From Anaerolineales bacterium (GTDB taxonomy: Bacteria; Chloroflexota; Anaerolineae; E26-bin7): 37,269 nucleotides of DNA. The notes beneath the pieces were generated by a model. That model was not told the DNA's origin. It searched no databases and worked only from the letters and a program-made list of their open reading frames with translations. Location of the stretch: NCBI GenBank assembly GCA_004377365.1, contig SOHZ01000456.1, forward strand, positions 1-37,269. The letters run 5' to 3'. The translations under genes were made by a program, and so were the position numbers. Shown one piece after another: positions 14,908-22,399 of the stretch (position 1 is its first letter; every line of letters starts with the position of its first letter).

Positions 14908-16286
14908 ATGCAAGCCAAAGACATTCAAGCCCTAAAAGCCATCATCGGTGACTTGAGCGGGTCTCGACCAAGAAGGCAGATCTGGAGGCTCACTCCGTAG
15001 ATGAGTCTTTCCACGAGGGACACGAGCCCGAGGTGGTGATCTGGCCTGAGAGTGCAGCCGAGATCAGCGAGATACTAAAATTCGCCAACCAGCGCCGCAT
15101 CCCGGTCACGCCCCGCAGCGGCGGCTCCAGCCTGGAAGGGAACCCCATCCCCGTGCAGGGAGGCATCGTGCTGGCTATGTCCAGAATGGACCGTGTTCTG
15201 GAGATACGCCCAGAGGACCTCCAGGCGAGAGTCCAGCCGGGCGTGGTCTATGACCAGTTGAACCAACGGCTGGGCAGGTACGGGCTGTTCTTCCCACCTG
15301 CTCCCGGCAGCGCAGACATGGCCACCATCGGCGGGATGGTGGCTAACAATTCCAGCGGCCTGCACGCCGTGAAGTACGGCGGTACCAAAGACTACGTCCT
15401 CAAGTTGGAGGTGGTGCTACCCACCGGCAAGATCATCACCACAGGCTCCAACGCTGCCAAAAGCGCCAGCGGCTACGACTTGGTGCGTCTTTTCACCGGC
15501 TCTGAAGGCACCCTGGGCGTGATGACCGAGATCACCCTCCGCCTGCGTGGCCTGATGGAAAAAACCGCTGGCATCGCCGTCTTTGACGGCGTCAAAGAGG
15601 TCGCCGGCACCGTCTTTGAGATGGTCCGCTATGGCCTGACGCCGGCTGCTCTGGAGCTGATGGACGCCGAGATCGTCCGTACCGTGAATCGCTGGGAGGG
15701 CCTCACTCTGGAAGAAGCCCCCACCCTGGTCATGGAGTTCCACGGCACCCCGGCCGGCGTGCGGGAGGAAGTGGAGTACGCCAGGGAGATTTGCATGGAC
15801 CACAACTGCCGACAGTTTGAGATGGGGATCAGCACGGAGGAACGGGATCGCATCTGGCAAGGGCGCAAAGAGGCCCATAACGCCGTCAAGTATCTGAACA
15901 CCGATTGCACCGTCACCATCGGCGACATCGTGGTACCTATCTCCAGGTATCCCCAAGCGGTGGAAAAAGCTTACGAGGCTGGTCGCAAGTATGGCATACG
16001 GGTGGCCACCTTTGGTCACGCTGGCGACGGCAACCTGCACACTGAGATCCTTGCCAGGAAGGGCGACGAAGATGCCCGGCAGAGGGCCGAATTAGTGAAC
16101 GAGGAGATCGTGCGCTGGGCCATCAGCGTGGGGGGCACGGCTACTGGCGAGCATGGGATAGGCATCGGCAAGCGCAAGTTCATGGCCCTGGAGCACGGGG
16201 CCAGCTTGGAAGTGATGAAACAGATCAGACGACTGCTTGACCCCAATGGCATCCTGAACCCGGGCAAGATCTTTGAGGAGCTGTGA
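14908..16286 (+). CDS. FAD-linked oxidase (glycolate oxidase GlcD/D-lactate dehydrogenase-like), frameshifted near its start
   Basis: From 15033 the frame encodes a complete oxidase core. VTPRSGGSSLEGNPIPVQGGIVL and PPAPGSADMATIGGMVANNSSG are the PCMH-type FAD-binding motifs. FGHAGDGNLHTEIL and DPNGILNPGKIFEEL belong to the C-terminal FAD-oxidase domain. It would oxidise a 2-hydroxy acid such as glycolate or D-lactate. The natural start is the ATG at 14908, one base after the BchI-like stop: its frame gives MQAKDIQALKAIIGDLSG and then derails. Adding one G to the GGG at 14959-14961 restores VSTKKADLEAHSVDESFHEGH running into the core. So there is a one-base deletion, either real or a sequencing error. 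It is coupled to the following membrane-protein gene by a TGATG. Confidence 0.85.
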
Positions 16287-17017
16287 TGAAATCCCATCAG
16301 GGTGAGAGCAAGTCCAAAAGCCAGATTGTCTTGATCCTTGGTTTGGCTCTGGCCATCGTGGGTTACTTCGGCCCGTGGGTAGACCACAAGACTGCGGCGC
16401 TGGTGCTCACCGGCCAAGACACGGGTGAGTTCGTCAAGTTCCTGCCGGAGGTGCGAGCCGGAGCAGTCCCCATGATCCGCGAGTTTTTCTACATACCCCC
16501 CTTCGCGGCTGCCCTGTGCCTGATCCTGCTAATGGCCAATAAGCGATTGGCTTATCCCCTGGTGGCCCGAGCCGTCATGCTGCTGGCCGTCCTGGGCCTG
16601 GCCTGGGCCATGCTGCCTCCTGTCTGGACACCCCAACTGCTGGTTACGGCCGAGTTCCGCAAGCAGACTGTAGCCATCGCCTTTTGCCTGCTGCTGCTCA
16701 TCGTCCATCCCATGCTACGCTACTTGCCCTCACGGCGGTGTCCTGAGCCTGTCGCCTGTCCTGAGCATAGTCGAAGGGAAGGGTTGACGGCCGTGGCCCT
16801 TCGACACGCTCAGGACATAGCCATGATGGTGCTGGCCTTCCTGGGCGCAGTCTTCCCCTTGTGGCAATTCTTCGCCATCCGCGAGGCGGTGAACAGGGCC
16901 TACGGCTGGCCCGTGCAGGTGGGCTGGGGGCTGTGGGGCACAGTGCTTGGGTTCCTCATCGTCGTGGCGGGGGCAGTATCTGCGAGGCGAGGCCCGAATG
17001 ACCGAGAGGTTTGGTAA
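16286..17017 (+). CDS. Polytopic membrane protein of unknown function
   Basis: The 243-residue product starts at the ATG at 16286, sharing one base with the stop of the oxidase gene, with GAGGAG upstream. It has about six membrane segments: IVLILGLALAIVGYFGPWV, an AAALCLILLM segment, AVMLLAVLGLAWAMLP, TVAIAFCLLLLIVHP, MVLAFLGAVFPLWQFFAI and WGTVLGFLIVVAGAV. Between the fourth and fifth segments is RRCPEPVACPEHSRREG followed by HAQD, the telltale translation of the palindromic repeat described at 16738. I do not recognise the family. Its overlap with the next gene (20 bases) suggests the two act together. Confidence 0.65.
   Translation: MKSHQGESKSKSQIVLILGLALAIVGYFGPWVDHKTAALVLTGQDTGEFVKFLPEVRAGAVPMIREFFYIPPFAAALCLILLMANKRLAYPLVARAVMLLAVLGLAWAMLPPVWTPQLLVTAEFRKQTVAIAFCLLLLIVHPMLRYLPSRRCPEPVACPEHSRREGLTAVALRHAQDIAMMVLAFLGAVFPLWQFFAIREAVNRAYGWPVQVGWGLWGTVLGFLIVVAGAVSARRGPNDREVW
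16738..16817. repeat. REP-like palindromic repeat inserted in frame in a membrane-protein gene
   Basis: TGTCCTGAGCATAGTCGAAG at 16757-16776 is repeated as an imperfect inverted copy (CCCTTCGACACGCTCAGGACA) at 16797-16817. A partial direct copy, TGTCCTGAGCCTGTCG, sits just before it from about 16739. This GTCCTGAGC...TCGAAGGG palindrome is a well-known dispersed element of many bacterial genomes. Confidence 0.75.
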
Positions 17018-17516
17018 ACTAGAGGTTTTGGAGCGAGACCGAAACCGGCTGGTGCTGCGCACACCGAGGGCGAGCCTGGGGCGCTGGTGTCTCTTCTACC
17101 TTCTGTTTCCTTCTATCTTCATCATTATTGGGGTGGTCCTCTTTCTGGAGAAAAAGCCCTGGGTCCTCCTGGCCGCTGGCGTGGCCCTGTTGGTGCCTGT
17201 GCTTGCCAATCTGTCATCACTGGGCAACAAAAAGGTCGTCATTGACCGGACAACCCAGACAGTCACCCTGACGAAGACCTTTCTCTTCCTGCGGATCGTG
17301 GTCCACATCCCTTTTGAGGAGATAGCAGGCCTCCAGTTGCGACGCGACGCCATCCGTGGTCTTAAAACTAGCTACGTCTGGAAGGTGTTCCTGAGCACCG
17401 CCGAGCGCAGCGTACACATTGACTCCGGCACCTCGTATCACGGGATGCACGCTTTGGCGGCTGAGATCAGCCAACTGACCGGAAAATCCCTTCGTACCAC
17501 CAACTTGATACCATAG
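16998..17516 (+). CDS. Small membrane-anchored protein of unknown function (PH-like pattern)
   Basis: The start chosen is the ATG at 16998, which overlaps the upstream gene by 20 bases and gives 172 residues. Two adjacent membrane segments (WCLFYLLFPSIFIIIGVVLFL and WVLLAAGVALLVPVLANL) are followed by a soluble part of alternating strands: KKVVIDRTTQTVTLTKTFLFLRIVVHIPFEEIAGLQLRRD, then VWKVFLSTAERSVHIDSG. Two N-terminal membrane segments followed by a beta-rich domain resemble bacterial PH-like membrane proteins. No function can be given. The stop codon lies within a repeated sequence that recurs 87 bases downstream. Confidence 0.6.
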   Translation: MTERFGKLEVLERDRNRLVLRTPRASLGRWCLFYLLFPSIFIIIGVVLFLEKKPWVLLAAGVALLVPVLANLSSLGNKKVVIDRTTQTVTLTKTFLFLRIVVHIPFEEIAGLQLRRDAIRGLKTSYVWKVFLSTAERSVHIDSGTSYHGMHALAAEISQLTGKSLRTTNLIP

Positions 17517-17666
17517 GAATTTTCTTTTAGCAGAGGGGGCTCCCACGTCGCCGGACGCCGGGCGTGGGAGCCTGGCCTGCTAGAACCTAAATTTATACCA
17601 TAGGAATCTTCTTTTGCTCGGCGTGGACTACAGTCCACGCCAGAAGCTGCCGGACTGTGGTCCGGT
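17508..17666. repeat. Direct repeats and three strong hairpins between two genes
   Basis: ATACCATAGGAATTTTCTTT at 17508-17527 recurs as ATACCATAGGAATCTTCTTT at 17595-17614. Each copy is followed by a palindrome: GGCTCCCACG/CGTGGGAGCC (17538-17572) after the first, and GGCGTGGACT/AGTCCACGCC (17620-17641) plus CCGGAC/GTCCGG (17650-17665) after the second. The first copy contains the stop codon of the upstream gene. The hairpins could act as terminators or be mobile repeat units. Confidence 0.65.
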
Positions 17667-17698
17667 GGGAGCGATAAATCTATCGGAGAGGCAACTTG

Positions 17699-18046
17699 AT
17701 GCCTGACGATCAAACCACCATTGCTGATTTGCGAGCCCAGGTAGAAGCTTTTGTTGCCGAGCGCGATTGGGCCCAATTCCACAGCCCTAAGAACCTCAGT
17801 ATGGCCATCGCCATCGAGGCCGCCGAATTGATGGAGCACTTTCAGTGGCTGACCGTCGAGGAGTCCAGGAGGCTGGTTGAAGAAGGGGCAACATGTGGAC
17901 AGGTTGTAGATGAGCTAGCCGACGTCTTGATCTACTGTCTCAGCCTGGCTAATGCCCTCGGCGTTGATCTCTCGGAGGCCATCGTCCGCAAGCTGGCCCA
18001 CAACGCCCGCAAATACCCCGCCGACGAGTATCGCGGGCGCTTTTAA
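17699..18046 (+). CDS. MazG-like nucleotide pyrophosphohydrolase (dCTPase-type)
   Basis: The 115-residue protein has the all-alpha NTP pyrophosphohydrolase pattern: SPKNLSMAIAIEAAELMEHFQW (the EAAEL helix) and QVVDELADVLIYCLSLANALGVDL (the DELADV helix), whose acidic residues bind magnesium. It ends with RKLAHNARKYPADEYRGRF, typical of the single-domain RS21-C6/MazG-like group that hydrolyses dCTP or modified nucleotides to monophosphate and PPi for pool cleaning. The ATG at 17699 has GGAGAGG eight bases upstream. The gene stands alone after the hairpin cluster. Confidence 0.87.
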   Translation: MPDDQTTIADLRAQVEAFVAERDWAQFHSPKNLSMAIAIEAAELMEHFQWLTVEESRRLVEEGATCGQVVDELADVLIYCLSLANALGVDLSEAIVRKLAHNARKYPADEYRGRF

Positions 18047-18110
18047 CATCCGTTCTTCTGGGGACGTTATAGGGAAAATCAGGGCCAGTTTGTGTGAATG
18101 GTCAACGTCG

Positions 18111-18650
18111 GTGAGCAGCGGGGCAGTCAGGGGAGTCTCATTGCTCTCTGGAGGGGTTTACATAACGAAAATAGAACCCCGTTGGATCGAGATTGTCAGC
18201 GGGCAGGCCCCGAATAGGGGCCTGCCCGCCTCTTTGCAAGGTTTCCCTATCGCCCAACTGAGCGACTTGCACGTGGGGCCGCATGTCAAAGTCGAGGACG
18301 TCCATCAGGTGGTGGAGATAGCCGACAAGCTGGGTCCAGACCTCGTCGTGCTGACAGGGGACTATGTTTCCGAGTCTGCTCAGCACGGCGCGGCTTGTGC
18401 CAGTGAGTTGGCTGCGCTCAAGCTGAGCACGGCGTCCACGCCATCCTGGGCAATCACGACTTTTGGACGGACGCGGTCGTGGTGGCTGCCAATCTGCGCC
18501 AGGCAGGGCTGGACGTGCTGCGCAACGAGCACCGTTGGCTCAAAGGAGATGTGGCTCTACACCAACCGGGGCATAGGTTTGATTGCTCCGGCGGTGCGTT
18601 TCCTCTGCCGCCCGGAAATTACCTTGTTGCGGCTGCAAGTCCTCTGATGG
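18111..18650 (+). pseudogene. Decayed calcineurin-like metallophosphoesterase
   Basis: The first part reads YITKIEPRWIEIV and then PIAQLSDLHVGPHVKVEDV and PDLVVLTGDYVSES, the first metal-binding motifs (D-x-H, GD) of YkuE-type metallophosphoesterases. Between 18411 and 18428 a one-base loss shifts the frame; the next part (HGVHAILGNHDFWTDAVVVA, motif GNHD) continues in another frame to about 18545. There the sequence jumps back to the first frame and straight to the family's C-terminal end (MWLYTNRGIGLIAPAVRFLC, RPEITLLRL). About 110 residues, including the GHTHGGQ motif, are missing. No function is expected. No start codon with a clear ribosome site is left; GTG 18111 or a TTG near 18139 are candidates. 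Confidence 0.8.
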
Positions 18651-18700
18651 CCGCTATAGAAACCAAAGCGGCATGATGTCGGTATTGTCATCACCAGATG

Positions 18701-18739
18701 CCCCCGGATCCCATCCCGCGGCAGGGTCCGGGGGTTTTG
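18701..18739 (+). terminator. Hairpin terminator after the decayed phosphoesterase gene
   Basis: CCCCCGGATCC at 18701-18711 pairs with GGGTCCGGGGG (18724-18734) with one mismatch, followed by TTTTGT. It separates the upstream genes from the heme operon promoter. Confidence 0.75.
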
Positions 18740-18796
18740 TCTGAGGCTAGATCGACACACGATGAAGTTTGACAATTTCGCGGCTTCAATCGCCAT

Positions 18797-18825
18797 TTGA
18801 CAAATCTAATTCAATATGATAGAAT
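18797..18825 (+). promoter_or_regulatory. Sigma-70 promoter of the heme operon
   Basis: TTGACA at 18797-18802 and TAGAAT at 18820-18825 are 17 bases apart, with transcription expected near 18832 and a leader of about 90 bases. A second TTTGACAA lies 28 bases further up (near 18768), and this doubled sequence could be a binding site for the operon's own regulator. No riboswitch or attenuator is evident in the leader. Confidence 0.68.
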
Positions 18826-18921
18826 CTGTACTAATTTTATTGGGCTTTCATGAGATTTATATAGATTTGCTTCTACGGGCCTCCACACCCACTAGTGTTT
18901 GACAGGAGAAAAGAGCTCAAC

Positions 18922-19593
18922 ATGTCTGATCCAAAGGAAGAGAGCAGCCATTGGTTAAATCTAGGCGAAGCAAGCAAACTGTTGGGTGTACATCCCGGAA
19001 CGTTGCGAAAGTGGGCTGATAAGGGACACATTCCCTTTTTCCGGACGCCAGGCGGTCATCGCCGCTTTTCCGAAGCCGACTTGCAAGCGTTCATTGAGGA
19101 GGGACAGAGCCTGGTCCCAGCGTCGCAAGCCCATCTACTGGTGCAGTCTGCCGTCAGTAAGACGCGACGGGAAATAATAGGCCAGAATGTCGCTGCCGAA
19201 CCCTGGTACCGCGTATTCGAGACCAATGGCGAGACTCTACAGCACAAACGGGAAAACGGTCGCCGTCTCTTCGGCCTGGCGATCCAATTCATGGCCCGTG
19301 ACACAGATCAGGAGCCTATCCTGGAAGAAGGACGGCGTATCGGCGAGGAGCACGGGCGGGACTGTGCCCAGCGCTTCATGTCTCTGGTAGACATGACACG
19401 GGCCTTTTTCTTTTTCCGCGAATCCCTCATCAGGGCCATTCGACCCGGGCTGCACACCTTCGGCCAGTACGACGATGAAGATGTGTGGATACACCGACGA
19501 CTCCGCCAGTTCCTCGACGAGGTGTTCTTTGCCACCCTGGACGCCTATGAGACCGCCTGTCGCCATCTGTTGGCGGCCGGGGAGCACTCATGA
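18922..19593 (+). CDS. HTH (MerR/excisionase-type) regulator with helical RsbR-N/globin-like sensor domain
   Basis: The 223-residue protein begins with a winged helix-turn-helix of the MerR/BldC/excisionase kind: WLNLGEASKLLGVHPGTLRKWADKGHIPFF, then TPGGHRRFSEADLQAFI (residues ~10-65). After a linker comes an all-helical domain (about residues 90-220) with LFGLAIQFMARDTDQEPILE, then EEHGRDCAQRFMSLVDMTRA and a last long helix. It resembles the RsbRD N-terminal (non-heme globin-like) sensor domain; this match is from pattern only. The ATG at 18922 lies downstream of the promoter; a GTG at 18895 lacks a ribosome site. The stop overlaps the precorrin-2 dehydrogenase start (ATGA), so it is the first gene of the heme operon and its likely regulator. 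The signal sensed is unknown. Confidence 0.75.
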   Translation: MSDPKEESSHWLNLGEASKLLGVHPGTLRKWADKGHIPFFRTPGGHRRFSEADLQAFIEEGQSLVPASQAHLLVQSAVSKTRREIIGQNVAAEPWYRVFETNGETLQHKRENGRRLFGLAIQFMARDTDQEPILEEGRRIGEEHGRDCAQRFMSLVDMTRAFFFFRESLIRAIRPGLHTFGQYDDEDVWIHRRLRQFLDEVFFATLDAYETACRHLLAAGEHS

Positions 19594-20237
19594 CAGGCTA
19601 TCCCATAACCCTGGTGGCCTTGGACGATGCTCGCTGTGTGGTGGTGGGCGGCGGGGCGGTAGCCGCGCGCAAAGTGGCTGGGCTGCGACAGGCAGGGGCC
19701 AGGCCGATTGTTATCAGCCCCACGCTGTGTCCAGAACTCGAATCGCAAGCTGCCCAAGGCGAGATCGAGTTTATTCGACGCTCTTACCGGCAAGGTGATT
19801 TGACAGAGGCCTGGCTGGTCATCGCTGCCACCGACGCCCCGGCTGTCAATGAAGCGGTATTTAGGGAAGCGCAAGCTGTCGGCTGCCTCGTCAACGTGGT
19901 GGACGACCCGGCCCGCTGCTCTTTTTTTGTGCCCGCTGTCGTGAGGCAAGGGGCGCTCACCATCGCCGTTTCCACGGGTGGCCAGAGCCCGGCCCTTTCC
20001 AGACGCATCCGCCAGCAACTCGAATCCTTGTTCGACCCGGCCTATGGACTACTGCTCGATCTACTAGGCCGGTTGCGCCCGACGGTTCAGGCTGCCATTC
20101 CTGATCCCGAGCGTCGAGTCGCCTTCTGGAGGCGGTTGCTGGATTCAGACGCTCTGGATAGGCTACGGGCTGGAGACGAGGCAGGTGCCATAGCCCAGGC
20201 GGAAGCTCTTTTGCGGGAGATTCAAGAGATCAAATAG
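19590..20237 (+). CDS. sirC: Precorrin-2 dehydrogenase (siroheme synthase N-domain; SirC/Met8p-like)
   Basis: The 215-residue protein opens with an NAD-binding Rossmann motif (ARCVVVGGGAVAARKVAGL, residues ~14-32), followed by WLVIAATDAPAVNEAVF and CLVNVVDDPARCSFFVPAVV, then VSTGGQSPALSRRIRQQLE, the hallmarks of the CysG N-terminal/Met8p family. It oxidises precorrin-2 to sirohydrochlorin with NAD. Family members such as Met8p also insert iron, whereas Bacillus-type SirC does not. No separate ferrochelatase gene is in the window, so a dual role here is possible but not proven. The start overlaps the regulator's stop by four bases and HemA starts 16 bases after its end. Confidence 0.92.
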   Translation: MTGYPITLVALDDARCVVVGGGAVAARKVAGLRQAGARPIVISPTLCPELESQAAQGEIEFIRRSYRQGDLTEAWLVIAATDAPAVNEAVFREAQAVGCLVNVVDDPARCSFFVPAVVRQGALTIAVSTGGQSPALSRRIRQQLESLFDPAYGLLLDLLGRLRPTVQAAIPDPERRVAFWRRLLDSDALDRLRAGDEAGAIAQAEALLREIQEIK

Positions 20238-20253
20238 CCCAGGAGCAGGACAT

Positions 20254-21564
20254 TTGCAGATCATCAACGTTGGACTCAATCACAAGACGGCTCCCGTGGA
20301 AGTGAGGGAGAAACTGGCCTTTGCTGGCAGTGATCTGCCCTATGCCTTGGCCCGTTTGCCGGTGGGTAATGGCCATGGTCCAGGCTATGTCTTGGAGGGT
20401 GTGATCCTCTCCACCTGCAATCGCCTGGAGGTCTATGCTCTGGTGGAAGACCCTGTACGGGGACAAGAGGACGTGGCCCGTTTTCTGAGCGACATCCACA
20501 ACCTGTCTTGCCAGACCTTCACCGATTACTTGACGGCCTGTTCAGAAGAGAAAGCTGTCTCCCATCTGTGTGCCGTCGCCTGCGGCCTGGATTCCATGAT
20601 CCTGGGCGAGCCGCAGATCCTGGGCCAGGTGGCCGAAGCGCATCAACTCGCTCTCCAGCATGGGGCAGCCGGGGCAGTGATGGCCGCCCTCTTCCGCCAG
20701 GCCTTACGGGCGGGCAAGCGGGCGCGTACGGAGACAGTCATCAGCCAGCACGCTGTTTCCGTCAGCCACGCCGCAGTGGAACTGGCCAAGCGGATCTTTG
20801 GTGATCTCTGCCACTGCCAGGTGCTTCTCATCGGCGCCGGAGAGATGGCCGAACTGGCGGCCAAGAACCTGGCTGCCAATGGTGCGAAGGGCCTCAGTGT
20901 CATCAACCGCAGCCAAGGGAGAGCGCAACGCCTGGCTGACCAATTCGGTGCCCGGGCCCTGGGCTGGGAACGTATCACTCAGGCCCTCTGGAATGTGGAC
21001 ATCGTCATCAGTTCCACATCCGCCCCCCGCGCTATTATCCACCCGGACACTGTCCACGAGGCCATGCTGATGCGGCACAACCGCCCCCTTTTCTTCATTG
21101 ACATTGCTGTGCCCAGGGACGTGGACCCCGCTGTGGGCGACTTGCCTGGTGTCTTTCTGTACAACATTGATGATCTTCAGGCCGTGGTACAAACTAACCT
21201 CGCCCATCGCCGAAAGGAGATCCCAAAGGCCGAGGCCATCATCAACCAGGAGACGGCGGCCTTCATGAGTTGGTTTCGGGCTCTGGATGTGGTGCCCACC
21301 ATTGTTGAACTGCGCCAGCAGGCTGAGGAGATTCGCCGCGCCGAATTGGAGAAAGCCCTGCGCCGCTTGGAGGATCTCTCGGACCGTGAGCGCAACATCA
21401 TCCAGGCTCTGACATATGGCATCGTCAACAAGATTCTGCACCAGCCTACGATACGCCTTAAGGAGCACGCCAACAGCCGGGACGGGTATCACTACACCGA
21501 GGCCGTGCGGGACCTGTTTGGGCTGTGCTACGACGATGGGAAGGACGGTGGAGGGGAGGACTAG
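20254..21564 (+). CDS. hemA: Glutamyl-tRNA reductase
   Basis: The 436-residue enzyme reduces glutamyl-tRNA(Glu) to glutamate-1-semialdehyde with NADPH, the first committed step of tetrapyrrole synthesis. INVGLNHKTAPVEVREKL opens the catalytic domain and ILSTCNRLEVYAL holds the nucleophilic Cys55. CGLDSMILGEPQILGQV is the family signature, VLLIGAGEMAELAAKNLAANG is the NADPH site, and the C-terminal dimerisation helix follows (VELRQQAEEIRRAELEKALR). Start is a TTG with AGGAG upstream (20241). The following membrane-protein gene starts two bases after its stop, as hemA-hemX in Bacillus. The length is normal. Confidence 0.96.
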   Translation: MQIINVGLNHKTAPVEVREKLAFAGSDLPYALARLPVGNGHGPGYVLEGVILSTCNRLEVYALVEDPVRGQEDVARFLSDIHNLSCQTFTDYLTACSEEKAVSHLCAVACGLDSMILGEPQILGQVAEAHQLALQHGAAGAVMAALFRQALRAGKRARTETVISQHAVSVSHAAVELAKRIFGDLCHCQVLLIGAGEMAELAAKNLAANGAKGLSVINRSQGRAQRLADQFGARALGWERITQALWNVDIVISSTSAPRAIIHPDTVHEAMLMRHNRPLFFIDIAVPRDVDPAVGDLPGVFLYNIDDLQAVVQTNLAHRRKEIPKAEAIINQETAAFMSWFRALDVVPTIVELRQQAEEIRRAELEKALRRLEDLSDRERNIIQALTYGIVNKILHQPTIRLKEHANSRDGYHYTEAVRDLFGLCYDDGKDGGGED

Positions 21565-21566
21565 CC

Positions 21567-22391
21567 ATGATCAATATTGTCCTCTTCACAACGACCCTTG
21601 TTCTGTACGCGGCCAGCACCCTTTGCTATGGCCTCCGTTGGCTGGCCGACAGCCGCCGCGCGGGACATTGGGCCACCCCTCTGCTGCTCGGGGCTGCCCT
21701 GTTGCACGGGGTTGCCTTTGTCACCCGCTGGCTAGAATCGGGCTATCCCCCCCTGGCCAACGGCTTCGAGGCATTCTCCTTCTTTGCCTGGGGATTAGTC
21801 CTGGTCTACCTGATCGTCGAGCACAAGAGTGGCCAGGCTGTGTTGGGCGTCTTCGTGACTCCATTAGCCTTGCTGTCCCTGCTCATTGCCTCGGCATTAC
21901 CCAAGAAAATCCAGCCCCTGCTTCCTGTGCTGCGTAGCCATTGGCTGATGGTGCACGTGGCCGTCTCTTTCGCTGCCTTTGTGACCTTTAGCCTGGCCTT
22001 CGTTGCTGCCCTGGCTTATCTGCTCCAGGAGCGAGTCCTCCGGCACAAGGCTGGCAGCCGATGGATTTGGCGTCTGCCCGCCCTGGAAGCGATGGACAGG
22101 CTGAGCCACCGCCTGGCTGCCCTGGGCCTCTTGTTGATGACAGGCTCGCTTCTGACTGGCTCGATCTGGGCCGAGCAGGCCTGGGGAGTGTTCTGGGTGT
22201 GGCAGCCCCAGCAGATCGCGGCCCTGGCAACCTGGGGCATTTACCTGGTCTACCTCTACGCCCGCCACAGCGTCGGCTGGCGCGGACGCCGATTGGCCTG
22301 GCTGTTGGTGGCCGGCTTCGTCTCGGTAATCGTCACTTTCGTCGGGGCGGACCTCGTGGCCCCAGGCAGCTTGCACAACTTTCTCTTCTAG
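21567..22391 (+). CDS. hemX: HemX/CcsA-like cytochrome c assembly membrane protein
   Basis: The 274-residue product has about eight membrane segments. Landmarks are YPPLANGFEAFSFFAWGLVL, SHWLMVHVAVSFAAFVTFSLAF, the AEQAWGVFWVWQPQQIAALATW segment (the WWD-like heme-handling region of CcsA/CcmC proteins, here in a modified form) and the final PGSLHNFLF. HemX-type proteins next to hemA are thought to influence HemA level; CcsA proteins move or present heme for cytochrome c attachment. The ATG at 21567 lies two bases after the hemA stop. Gene position favours the HemX name, sequence the broader CcsA family; no ccsB/resB is in the window. Confidence 0.85.
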   Translation: MINIVLFTTTLVLYAASTLCYGLRWLADSRRAGHWATPLLLGAALLHGVAFVTRWLESGYPPLANGFEAFSFFAWGLVLVYLIVEHKSGQAVLGVFVTPLALLSLLIASALPKKIQPLLPVLRSHWLMVHVAVSFAAFVTFSLAFVAALAYLLQERVLRHKAGSRWIWRLPALEAMDRLSHRLAALGLLLMTGSLLTGSIWAEQAWGVFWVWQPQQIAALATWGIYLVYLYARHSVGWRGRRLAWLLVAGFVSVIVTFVGADLVAPGSLHNFLF

Positions 22392-22399
22392 GAGTAGCC

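Noticed and set aside
22061-22399. Upstream extension of the hemC frame
   Set aside because: It lies inside hemX in another frame; the encoded residues are not HemC-like, and TTG 22400 with GGAG gives the normal length.
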